Source: an uncultured Curtobacterium sp.
Lineage (GTDB): Bacteria > Actinomycetota > Actinomycetes > Actinomycetales > Microbacteriaceae
DNA: 10,500 nt
Direction of reading: 5' to 3'
Assembly: GCA_913774725.1 (NCBI GenBank)
Contig: CAJYIG010000071.1
Location: 1-10,500 of the forward strand
Shown here piece by piece: positions 1 to 7,076 of the stretch; position 1 is the first letter of the stretch, and the number at the start of each line of letters is the position of its first letter. The position numbers were made by a program, and so were the translations under genes. The notes beneath the pieces are model-generated. The model was not told the DNA's origin. It searched no databases and saw nothing but the letters and a program-made list of their open reading frames with translations.

Positions 1-1014
1 CGCGGCAAGGCCGGCGGCGTCAAGGTCGCGAAGACCCCGGACGAGGCGTACGAGCACGCGCAGGCGATCCTCGGCCTCGACATCAAGGGCCACACCGTCC
101 AGCGCGTGATGGTCGCCCAGGGCGCCGACATCGCCGAGGAGTTCTACTTCTCGGTGCTGCTCGACCGGGCGAACCGCTCCTACCTGTCGCTCGTCAGCGT
201 CGAGGGCGGCATGGAGATCGAGCAGCTCGCGGTCGAGAAGCCCGAGGCGCTCGCGCGCGTCGAGGTGAACCCGCTGACCGGCATCAACAAGGAGGCGGCG
301 CTCGACATCGCCCGCCAGGCGAACTTCCCGTCCGAGCTCCAGGACCAGGTCGCGGACGTGTTCGTGAAGCTCTACGACGTGTTCGCGGGCGAGGACGCCA
401 CGCTCGTCGAGGTCAACCCGCTGGTCCGCACCGGCGACGGGCAGATCCTGGCCCTCGACGGCAAGGTCTCGCTCGACGACAACGCCGACTTCCGCCACGA
501 GCAGCACAAGCAGCTCGAGGACACCGCGAGCGAGGACCCGCTCGAGGCCAAGGCGAAGCAGCACGGCCTGAACTACGTGAAGCTCGACGGCGAGGTCGGC
601 GTGATCGGCAACGGCGCCGGGCTCGTCATGTCGACGCTCGACGTCGTCGCCTACGCCGGTGAGCGCCACGGCGGCGTGAAGCCCGCGAACTTCCTCGACA
701 TCGGCGGCGGCGCCTCGGCCGAGGTCATGGCGAACGGCCTCGACGTCATCCTCGGCGACCCGCAGGTGAAGAGCGTCTTCGTGAACGTCTTCGGCGGCAT
801 CACTGCGTGCGACGCCGTCGCGAACGGCATCGTCGCCGCACTCGGCATCCTCGGCGACTCGGCGACCAAGCCGCTGGTCGTGCGCCTGGACGGCAACAAC
901 GTCGACGAGGGTCGCCGGATCCTGAGCGAGGCTGCGCACCCGCTCGTGACGATCGCCGAGACCATGGACGATGCGGCCGAGCAGGCCGCCGAGCTCGCCG
1001 CGGCCGCGGCGTAA
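1..1014 (+). CDS. sucC: Succinyl-CoA synthetase beta subunit, 5'-truncated by window edge
   Basis: This ADP/GDP-forming ligase subunit works with SucD to make succinate and ATP or GTP from succinyl-CoA in the TCA cycle, in the cytoplasm. The window opens inside the ATP-grasp domain at RGKAGGVKV, which aligns with about residue 54 of E. coli SucC, so some 53 residues lie upstream; 337 codons are present before TAA. Recognisable blocks in order are LVEVNPLV and [14 protein letters not shown] (metal and nucleotide site of ATP-grasp), [42 protein letters not shown] and VVRLDGNN (C-terminal ligase domain). The GTG/ATG at 106-111 is internal and is not the start. The combined length fits the family (about 390 residues). 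The stop lies 14 nt before sucD, whose Shine-Dalgarno overlaps it, so the two form an operon. Nucleotide preference (ATP or GTP) cannot be judged here. Confidence 0.97.
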   Translation, partial: RGKAGGVKVAKTPDEAYEHAQAILGLDIKGHTVQRVMVAQGADIAEEFYFSVLLDRANRSYLSLVSVEGGMEIEQLAVEKPEALARVEVNPLTGINKEAALDIARQANFPSELQDQVADVFVKLYDVFAGEDATLVEVNPLVRTGDGQILALDGKVSLDDNADFRHEQHKQLEDTASEDPLEAKAKQHGLNYVKLDGEVGVIGNGAGLVMSTLDVVAYAGERHGGVKPANFLDIGGGASAEVMANGLDVILGDPQVKSVFVNVFGGITACDAVANGIVAALGILGDSATKPLVVRLDGNNVDEGRRILSEAAHPLVTIAETMDDAAEQAAELAAAAA

Positions 1015-1028
1015 GGAGCACCAGAGCA

Positions 1029-1922
<894 letters not shown>

Positions 1923-1940
1923 CGGTCCGTACGACCCGAC

Positions 1941-1982
1941 GGACGGGAGGCGCGGCGCCGCTGGGCACCGCGCCTCCCGTCC
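1941..1982 (+). terminator. Strong inverted repeat, probable sucCD terminator
   Basis: GGACGGGAGGCGCGG at 1941-1955 is perfectly complementary to 1968-1982, giving a 15-bp stem with a 12-nt loop. It begins 18 nt after the sucD stop and ends 68 nt before the next -10 box, where a terminator would be expected. It lacks a T-tract (followed by TGCTGTGG). Such U-poor hairpins are commonly proposed terminators in high-GC Actinobacteria, but the termination efficiency is unknown. Confidence 0.75.
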
Positions 1983-2049
1983 TGCTGTGGACGGTCGGTC
2001 AGTCTCCACAGGTGCCGCGCGGCTCGCTCGGCGACCACGGGACGGCACG

Positions 2050-2063
2050 TACCCTGGCCACGA
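2050..2063 (+). promoter_or_regulatory. Leaderless promoter for the DUF6350 gene (-10 TACCCT)
   Basis: TACCCT at 2050-2055 fits the actinobacterial -10 consensus TANNNT, and 7 nt later comes the ATG at 2063. Transcription would therefore start on the first base of the start codon, giving a leaderless mRNA. There is no Shine-Dalgarno just before the ATG, which agrees. I see no good -35 box about 17 nt upstream; that is common for this promoter class. Confidence 0.6.
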
Positions 2064-4186
2064 TGAACCGCCTGGGAACCGCACTGCTGGCCGCCGTCGA
2101 GGCGATCGTGACGGTCGGCGTGGGCGTCGGGATCGCCCTCGTGCCGCTGACCCTGCTCTGGGGCTTCGAGTACGGGCTGCAGATCGACTGGGACGTCTTC
2201 TGGAAGGCCGCGGGCAGCGTCTGGCTCGTCGGCCACGGCGTCGACGTGACCTTCCGGCTCGGCAGCGACGTCGCCGGCGCCTCCGGGGTCCAGGGAGCGG
2301 CCGACCCCATCCACGTGACCCTCGCGGCCCTCGGCTTCGCGGTCGTGACCGCCTGGCTGGGCGGGCGCGCCGGACGCCGGTTCGCCGAGACGGAGCACCG
2401 GACGACCGGGCTGCTCGTCGGCACCGCCGCCGTCGCCCTGCTCGGGCTCGCGGTCGCGCTGTCGTCCACCTCGGCGGCGTCGGACCCCGTGGTGTGGCAG
2501 GCCGTCGTGCTGCCCGCGCTCTGGTTCGCGGTGCCCGCCCTGGTCACGAGCGAGGTGTGCCGGGTCCGCCGGGGGTTGCCGGCCGACCCGCTGACACGGC
2601 GCGTGCTCGACCAGGTCGACCGGATCCCCGTGCTCTGGCGCACCGTCGCCGCCTTCGCGCTGCGTGCCGGCACCGCGGTCACCGCCGTCGTGGTCGCCGC
2701 CGCGGGGGTCGTCGTCGCGTTCCTGCTCGTCACCTCGTTCGCCGAGGTCATCGCGCTGTACGAGCGCTCCCACGCGGGCATCGTCGGGGGCATCGCGCTC
2801 ACCGTGGGGCAGCTCGCCTTCCTGCCCGACTTCGTGGGCTGGGCGGTCGCCTGGCTGGTCGGACCGGGCTTCGCGATCGGCACCGGGTCGAGCGTCTCAC
2901 CGATCGGCACGTCGCTCGGGCCGATCCCCGGTGTCCCGGTGTTCGGCGCGCTGCCGGCGTCGGGGCACACCTTCGGGCTGCTCGGGGTGCTCGTCCCCGT
3001 CGTCGCCGGGTTCGTGGTCGGCGGACTCATGCGTCCCGCGCTCGTCCGTGCCCTCGGCGCCGACGACACTCCGCTCCGCCGCGCGCTCGCCGGTGTCGCG
3101 ACGGGTGTCGTGGCTGGCCTCCTGACCGGGGTCGCCACCGGGCTCACCTCGGGATCGCTCGGTCCGGGTCGGCTCGCCGAGGCCGGACCGGACGGGCTGC
3201 TCGTCGGACTCCTCGCGGCGCTCGAGGTCGGGTTGCCCGCCGCGGTGGCACTCGCCGTCGGCAGCGATCTCGTGCGCCTGCCCGAGCGCTCCTGGCGTCG
3301 CGAGCGCTGGGTCGAGGCCGGTGACGGTGCTGCTCCGGACGACTCCACCGCCCGCGCCGCTGCCGAGGCGGCGGCGGACGACGTCCGTGCCGGCTCGCTC
3401 GTCGCCGCACTGGACGAGGCCGGAGCGGGGCGGTCGAGTGCACCCCACCGGTTCACGGTCACCGAGGCGCACGACTCCGTGACCCACGCGACCGCGTCGT
3501 CGGCGGCCGGGTCGCACCACGGGGACGACCAGCCGACCGAGACGATCACGGACGACGAGCCCTCGACGGCGGCCGCGGCAGCGGACTCGCCCACGCCCAC
3601 GCCCGCGCCCCGGACCGACCGCGCACCTGCGGCCGACGAGCCCGCGCGCAGGGCCGCTGCACCGTCGGTGTCCGAGCCCGAGCGCGAGCAGCAGCGCGAG
3701 CCCGAGCGTGACCGTGTCCCCGTGGCCGAACCGGACGACGTCCCACTGCCCGACTGGGCGCGGACGGACGCCGTCGCCGCGGAGCGGGTCGCACCGGGAC
3801 CGGCCCCGCGTGCGCAGCCGTCCCGGGGCGGTGTCAGCGGCCTGCGCGACCGACTGCGCGGTGCCGCCGGCGACGTCCGCGCCCGTGCCGGCGAGCTGCG
3901 CGACCGGGTCGGCAGCAGCCACGCACCCCACTCGTCGAACGATCGCTCGGAGCGCGACGAGACGCTGCCGCACGCCCCCGGCACCGAACAGCAGCCGGCG
4001 TTCCCGTGGAGCACCGAGGAGTTCGTGGCCGGTCGCGACGACGCCGACGGGTCCCGCGACGCCGAGGACACCCGCCGAGCCCGCACCGCGTCGACGCCGA
4101 CCGGCGCCGGGGCCCCGTGGGACCAGACTGACCAGATCGCCGAGGACGAGCTGCCCTGGTGGCGCCGGCCGAAGCACGACGCGTAG
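2063..4186 (+). CDS. DUF6350-type polytopic membrane protein, PerM (Rv0955)-like, with long hydrophilic tail
   Basis: This 707-residue product has about nine predicted membrane segments (roughly residues 5-33, 83-101, 115-135, 143-163, 197-229, 240-268, 304-322, 341-362, 377-402). They include the loop [16 protein letters not shown] at 267-282 followed by [14 protein letters not shown], which I recognise as typical of DUF6350 proteins. From about residue 405 it turns hydrophilic and rich in Ala, Asp, Glu, Arg and Pro for about 300 residues, with an amphipathic stretch at 594-615 ([19 protein letters not shown]) and an aromatic-basic end, [12 protein letters not shown]. The place between sucD and purN matches M. 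tuberculosis Rv0955 (PerM), a membrane protein reported to support cell division (FtsB stability) and persistence. That role is transferred by family and position only. The ATG at 2063 is preferred over the upstream in-frame ATG at 2012 because of the leaderless -10 box and because the hydrophobic N-terminus begins there. The sequence shows no enzymatic motif. Confidence 0.85.
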   Translation: MNRLGTALLAAVEAIVTVGVGVGIALVPLTLLWGFEYGLQIDWDVFWKAAGSVWLVGHGVDVTFRLGSDVAGASGVQGAADPIHVTLAALGFAVVTAWLGGRAGRRFAETEHRTTGLLVGTAAVALLGLAVALSSTSAASDPVVWQAVVLPALWFAVPALVTSEVCRVRRGLPADPLTRRVLDQVDRIPVLWRTVAAFALRAGTAVTAVVVAAAGVVVAFLLVTSFAEVIALYERSHAGIVGGIALTVGQLAFLPDFVGWAVAWLVGPGFAIGTGSSVSPIGTSLGPIPGVPVFGALPASGHTFGLLGVLVPVVAGFVVGGLMRPALVRALGADDTPLRRALAGVATGVVAGLLTGVATGLTSGSLGPGRLAEAGPDGLLVGLLAALEVGLPAAVALAVGSDLVRLPERSWRRERWVEAGDGAAPDDSTARAAAEAAADDVRAGSLVAALDEAGAGRSSAPHRFTVTEAHDSVTHATASSAAGSHHGDDQPTETITDDEPSTAAAAADSPTPTPAPRTDRAPAADEPARRAAAPSVSEPEREQQREPERDRVPVAEPDDVPLPDWARTDAVAAERVAPGPAPRAQPSRGGVSGLRDRLRGAAGDVRARAGELRDRVGSSHAPHSSNDRSERDETLPHAPGTEQQPAFPWSTEEFVAGRDDADGSRDAEDTRRARTASTPTGAGAPWDQTDQIAEDELPWWRRPKHDA

Positions 4187-4204
4187 CGCTCGCCGCACCG
4201 CCGC

Positions 4205-4218
4205 TAGGCTGGTCCCCG
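4205..4218 (+). promoter_or_regulatory. Leaderless promoter for purNH (-10 TAGGCT)
   Basis: TAGGCT at 4205-4210 is a near-ideal actinobacterial -10 box and lies exactly 7 nt before the purN GTG at 4218, so transcription would begin at the start codon. No Shine-Dalgarno precedes the GTG. The promoter fits in the 31-bp gap after the DUF6350 stop, with any -35 falling on the end of that gene; no clear -35 is visible. Read-through from the upstream gene may also contribute. Confidence 0.65.
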
Positions 4219-4811
4219 TGCTCGAACTGGTCGTCCTGATCTCCGGTACCGGCTCGAACCTCCGAGCCCTGCTCGAGGCGACGACCGACGCCGAGTACCC
4301 CGCCCGCGTGGTCGCGATCGGGGCCGACCGCGACGCCGAGGGCCTCGGCCTGGGCGAGGAGTTCGGGATCCCGACCTTCACGGTGCCGTTCTCCCGCTTC
4401 GCCTCGCGCGACGAGTGGGGCGCCGAGCTCGCCGCGCAGATCCGCCCGTGGTCGCCCGACCTCCTCGTGCTCTCCGGCCTCATGCGCCTGCTCCCGCACG
4501 CCGTCGTGTCCGAGTTCGCCCCCGCGGTCATCAACACCCACCCCGCGTACCTGCCCGAGTTCCCCGGCGCGCACGGCGTCCGTGACGCCCTCGCCGCCGG
4601 CGTCGAGCAGACGGGCGCCAGCGTGATCCAGGTCGACGACGGCGTGGACACCGGCCCGATCCTGGCCCAGGAGCGCGTCCCCGTGCTGCCGGGCGACACC
4701 GAGTCGACGCTGCACGACCGCATCAAGCCGGTCGAGCGCCGCCTGCTCATCCAGACCATCCTCGACATCGCCAACGGCACCACCGACCTGAAGGGCACCC
4801 CGAGCGCATGA
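4218..4811 (+). CDS. purN: Phosphoribosylglycinamide formyltransferase (GART)
   Basis: PurN transfers a formyl group from 10-formyl-tetrahydrofolate to GAR, the third step of de novo purine synthesis, in the cytoplasm. The 197-residue product matches the folate-dependent family. It opens with the phosphate-binding strand [18 protein letters not shown] (residues 4-21) and carries the catalytic triad in exactly the E. coli numbering: Asn106 and His108 in [16 protein letters not shown], and Asp144 in [11 protein letters not shown] at 4218 was chosen because of the leaderless -10 box and because the first beta strand starts at residue 3; the frame is open far upstream, but only as a shadow of the membrane gene. 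The TGA at 4809-4811 overlaps the purH ATG by 4 nt, indicating translational coupling. PurN catalyses an early step and PurH the last two, so the operon groups two folate-using transformylases. Confidence 0.97.
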   Translation: MLELVVLISGTGSNLRALLEATTDAEYPARVVAIGADRDAEGLGLGEEFGIPTFTVPFSRFASRDEWGAELAAQIRPWSPDLLVLSGLMRLLPHAVVSEFAPAVINTHPAYLPEFPGAHGVRDALAAGVEQTGASVIQVDDGVDTGPILAQERVPVLPGDTESTLHDRIKPVERRLLIQTILDIANGTTDLKGTPSA

Positions 4812-6466
4812 GCGTGCACGCCGCCGACCCCAGCCTCTACCGCCACCGCGACGTCGTCCCCGTGCGGCGCGCGCTCATCTCGGTGAGCGACAAGTCCGGC
4901 CTGCTCGAGCTCGCCGGAGCCCTGGCCGACGCGGGCGTGGAGCTCGTGTCGACGGGCAGCACGGCCCAGACGATCCGCGACGCCGGGTACGCCGTCACCG
5001 ACGTGTCGAGCGTGACGGGCTTCCCGGAGTCGCTCGACGGCCGCGTGAAGACCCTGCACCCCGCCGTGCACGCGGGGCTGCTCGCCGACCTGCGGCTGGA
5101 GTCGCACGAGCAGCAGCTCGCCGACCTCGGCATCGCTCCGTTCGAGCTCGTCGTCGTGAACCTCTACCCGTTCGTCGAGACGGTCGCCTCGGGTGCCGAC
5201 AGCGCCACCGTGGTCGAGAACGTCGACATCGGCGGGCCGGCGATGGTCCGCGCCTCGGCGAAGAACCACCCGAACGTCGCGATCGTCGTCTCGCCGTCGT
5301 CCTACGCCGAGGTCGTCGAGGCCGTCCGCGCCGGCGGCACCACGCTCGAGCTCCGCAAGCGCCTCGCGGCGCAGGCCTTCGCCCACACGGCCTCCTACGA
5401 CGCAGCGGTCGCGTCGTACTTCGCGACGGACGTGGTCGCGTCGGACGCCGCTGCCGTCGCGGACCACGCTGCTGCACCCACGGTCGACGGCGACCTCGAG
5501 ACGCCGGGCTCGTTCGACGAGACGCTCCGCATCGAGGCCGACCTGACCGCGACGCTCCGCTACGGCGAGAACGCACACCAGGCCGCCGCGCTCTACACGA
5601 CCGCCGGCGGGGCGGGCATCGCCCAGGCGACGCAGCTGCACGGCAAGGAGATGTCGTACAACAACTACGTCGACGCCGACGCCGCCGTCCGGGCCGCGTA
5701 CGACTTCGACACCCCCGCCGTCGCCATCATCAAGCACGCCAACCCGTGCGGCATCGCGACCGCGCCGGCTGACGCCGCCGACCCGATCGCCTCGGCACAC
5801 GCGGCCGCGCACGCGTGCGATCCGCTGTCGGCCTTCGGCGGGGTCATCGCCGCGAACCGTCCGGTCACGAGGCAGATGGCCGAGACCGTCCGCGACATCT
5901 TCACCGAGGTCGTCGTCGCCCCGGCGTTCGACCCCGAGGCGCTCGACATCCTGTCGCAGAAGAAGAACATCCGACTCCTCACGCTGCCGTCGGACTTCGC
6001 GCTCGCGACCCGTGAGCTCAAGCAGGTCTCGGGCGGGTTCCTCGTGCAGGACGCCGACCGCTTCACCGCCTTCGACCAGTCGACCTGGACCCTCGTGTCC
6101 GGCGAACCGGCCGACGACGCGACCCTGGCCGACCTCGCGTTCGCGTGGAAGGCCAGCCGCGCGGTGAAGTCGAACGCCATCCTGCTCGCCGACCAGGGTG
6201 CGAGTGTCGGGGTCGGCATGGGCCAGGTCAACCGGGTGGACTCGTGCCACCTCGCGGTGGACCGTGCCGGCGACCGGGCCCGCGGGAGCGTGGCGGCCTC
6301 GGACGCGTTCTTCCCCTTCGCCGACGGCCTGCAGGTCCTGCTCGACGCCGGCGTCCGTGCCGTCGCCCAGCCCGGCGGCAGCGTCCGCGACGACGAGGTC
6401 ATCGCCGCGGCGCAGGCGGCCGGCGTGACCATGTACTTCACGGGCGAGCGCCACTTCTTCCACTGA
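4808..6466 (+). CDS. purH: Bifunctional AICAR transformylase / IMP cyclohydrolase
   Basis: PurH performs the last two steps of IMP synthesis: formylation of AICAR with 10-formyl-tetrahydrofolate, then ring closure. The 552-residue protein shows the IMP cyclohydrolase (MGS-like) domain at about residues 18-160, with [40 protein letters not shown] and [18 protein letters not shown]. The AICAR transformylase domain follows, with RYGENAHQ at 251-258, [13 protein letters not shown], the catalytic Lys309-His310 in [20 protein letters not shown], and the C-terminal GERHFFH. It is slightly longer than E. coli PurH (529), mainly through about 12 extra N-terminal residues and the inter-domain region. 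The ATG at 4808 overlaps the purN stop, and the Shine-Dalgarno is weak, so translation probably relies on ribosomes finishing purN. No missing key residue was seen. Confidence 0.98.
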   Translation: MSVHAADPSLYRHRDVVPVRRALISVSDKSGLLELAGALADAGVELVSTGSTAQTIRDAGYAVTDVSSVTGFPESLDGRVKTLHPAVHAGLLADLRLESHEQQLADLGIAPFELVVVNLYPFVETVASGADSATVVENVDIGGPAMVRASAKNHPNVAIVVSPSSYAEVVEAVRAGGTTLELRKRLAAQAFAHTASYDAAVASYFATDVVASDAAAVADHAAAPTVDGDLETPGSFDETLRIEADLTATLRYGENAHQAAALYTTAGGAGIAQATQLHGKEMSYNNYVDADAAVRAAYDFDTPAVAIIKHANPCGIATAPADAADPIASAHAAAHACDPLSAFGGVIAANRPVTRQMAETVRDIFTEVVVAPAFDPEALDILSQKKNIRLLTLPSDFALATRELKQVSGGFLVQDADRFTAFDQSTWTLVSGEPADDATLADLAFAWKASRAVKSNAILLADQGASVGVGMGQVNRVDSCHLAVDRAGDRARGSVAASDAFFPFADGLQVLLDAGVRAVAQPGGSVRDDEVIAAAQAAGVTMYFTGERHFFH

Positions 6467-6502
6467 GCCGGCGAGCCACGCAGGTCAGGCGGGCCACGCG
6501 GA

Positions 6503-6526
6503 GCCGGCGGGGCCCGCTGCGCCGGC
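6503..6526 (+). terminator. GC-rich hairpin after purH, candidate terminator
   Basis: GCCGGCG at 6503-6509 pairs with CGCCGGC at 6520-6526 around a 10-nt loop, starting 37 nt after the purH stop and before the next promoter. There is no T-tract. The position supports a terminator, but a 7-bp G/C stem is not rare in DNA of this composition, so the call is tentative. Confidence 0.4.
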
Positions 6527-6533
6527 AGATCGA

Positions 6534-6551
6534 CGGCGTCCAACAACGCCG
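6534..6551. repeat. 18-bp dyad just upstream of the ABC promoter, possible operator or second terminator stem
   Basis: CGGCGT at 6534-6539 is the exact inverted complement of ACGCCG at 6546-6551, with the spacer CCAACA. It ends 6 nt before the -35 box at 6558. It could be a regulator-binding dyad for the ABC promoter or a second stem of the purH terminator region. Nothing in the sequence decides between these. Confidence 0.35.
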
Positions 6552-6557
6552 GAACCA

Positions 6558-6587
6558 TTGCGCAACACGAGCGACTGTGAATAGTCT
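6558..6587 (+). promoter_or_regulatory. Promoter for the leader ORF and ABC exporter genes (TTGCGC / TAGTCT)
   Basis: TTGCGC at 6558-6563 and TAGTCT at 6582-6587 are separated by 18 nt, giving plausible -35 and -10 boxes. The surrounding 6540-6600 is visibly richer in A and T than its neighbourhood. Transcription would start near 6593-6595, about 80 nt before a small ORF and about 480 nt before the first ABC gene. Such a long 5' leader is unusual beside the two leaderless genes in this window. Confidence 0.6.
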
Positions 6588-6675
6588 GTAAGGCTCCGCA
6601 CTGCACCGGACGATCGCAACCGGATCGGCCGTGCCCGCGGACACAACGGTGACGAAGACGACGACTGGAGTGACG

Positions 6676-6810
6676 ATGGACGCGACGACCGGAACAGTGG
6701 CGACGGCTGCCCGGACGGGTCTCGTGTCCCTCGTGGGGACCACTCCGGACCCGCGACCCCGGACCCGGACGGCCATGCCGATCCGCACCCCGGGCACGGC
6801 CGCCGTCTAG
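6676..6810 (+). CDS. Putative 44-residue leader peptide upstream of the ABC exporter pair
   Basis: This is a short ORF of 44 codons plus TAG, with GGAG at 6667-6670 placed 5 nt before the ATG. It begins [20 protein letters not shown] and continues with a stretch rich in Pro, Arg and Thr (PDPRPRTRT, then RTPGTAAV). There is no signal peptide, membrane segment or known domain, and I recognise no family. It lies about 80 nt after a good promoter and 266 nt before the ABC start, the position of leader peptides in ribosome-mediated attenuation. Third positions are mostly G/C but less strictly so than in neighbouring genes (GGA, ACA, GCT, GGT, ACT and CGA all occur). In function it may act as a sensor by ribosome pausing; the peptide itself may have no role. 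It could also be a chance ORF, since high GC favours open frames. Confidence 0.45.
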   Translation: MDATTGTVATAARTGLVSLVGTTPDPRPRTRTAMPIRTPGTAAV

Positions 6811-6895
6811 CCAGGCCCCTCCCACGGCCTCGCGCCCGACGACCTGTCGGCGAGCGCGGACCACCTGCTGAGAACCCGGGGACCCGTGTCCCCGG
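6726..6895 (+). promoter_or_regulatory. Attenuator-like set of competing RNA segments
   Basis: Four segments are seen: GTCCC (6726-6730), GGGGAC (6735-6740), CCGGGGAC (6876-6883) and GTCCCCGG (6888-6895). The first two can form a small hairpin inside the leader ORF. The last two form an 8-bp stem with a CCGT loop, 66 nt after its stop. The segments are near-copies (CGTGTCCC at both 6723-6730 and 6885-6892; GGGGACC at 6735-6741 and 6878-6884), so segment two can also pair with four, and one with three. This permits alternative folds that depend on where a ribosome sits on the leader ORF. No T-tract follows. The pairing is seen; the regulatory role is inferred. Confidence 0.35.
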
Positions 6896-7076
6896 TGCCC
6901 TCCGGCCCGGTCGACGTCACGCGAGTGACGGCGACGGCGCGCGACCACGCGCCCGGCCGACGACCACCGCACTGCCACACCGCGCCTCCCGGCCGGACCG
7001 CCCCCACCGACGCGACCCGTCGGCGGGACCGCGACCGGACGGGGGGACGCGGCTCGACGCCCGAGGACGCAACCGC
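6811..7076 (+). other. Structured untranslated leader before the first ABC gene
   Basis: I find no convincing gene in these 266 bases. They hold several stems in a row: the 8-bp stem at 6876-6895; a GTCG plus CGTCAC stem (6910-6920) closing a GCGA tetraloop (6921-6924) with 6925-6935 and one A-G mismatch; GGCGCG/CGCGCC at 6936-6953; and CCGACG/CGTCGG at 7007-7023. The ABC gene's Shine-Dalgarno GAGGA at 7063-7067 is 9 nt before the ATG and partly overlaps a weak CTCG/CGAG stem (7053-7065). At this G+C content some stems are expected by chance. Confidence 0.4.

Noticed and set aside
2012..2062. Upstream in-frame start (ATG at 2012) for the DUF6350 protein
   Set aside because: It adds a non-hydrophobic stretch of 17 residues overlapping the -10 box. 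The leaderless promoter and natural membrane N-terminus both favour 2063.
2897..6463. Very long open frame on the - strand (1188 codons), with others at 1999-4086 and 6807-8834
   Set aside because: The frames lie fully antisense to purN, purH, the DUF6350 gene or the ABC gene, their translations are low-complexity Arg/Gly/Asp/Val-rich sequence with no domain, and the sense-strand genes are unmistakable. Long antisense frames are expected when third positions are nearly all G/C.
6605..6624. Direct repeat ACCGGA at 6605-6610 and 6619-6624, just after the exporter transcription start
   Set aside because: The hexamer also appears at 6688 and 7034 and is common in this base composition; not enough to call an operator.
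6438..6797. - strand ORF of 119 codons opposite the promoter and leader peptide
   Set aside because: It crosses the end of purH and the promoter region antisense, has no ribosome site or domain, and its Val/Arg-rich sequence looks like a shadow.
6735..7023. Any of the leader hairpins as a proven intrinsic terminator
   Set aside because: None is followed by a T-tract, so termination is kept as a hypothesis and not annotated as a terminator feature.
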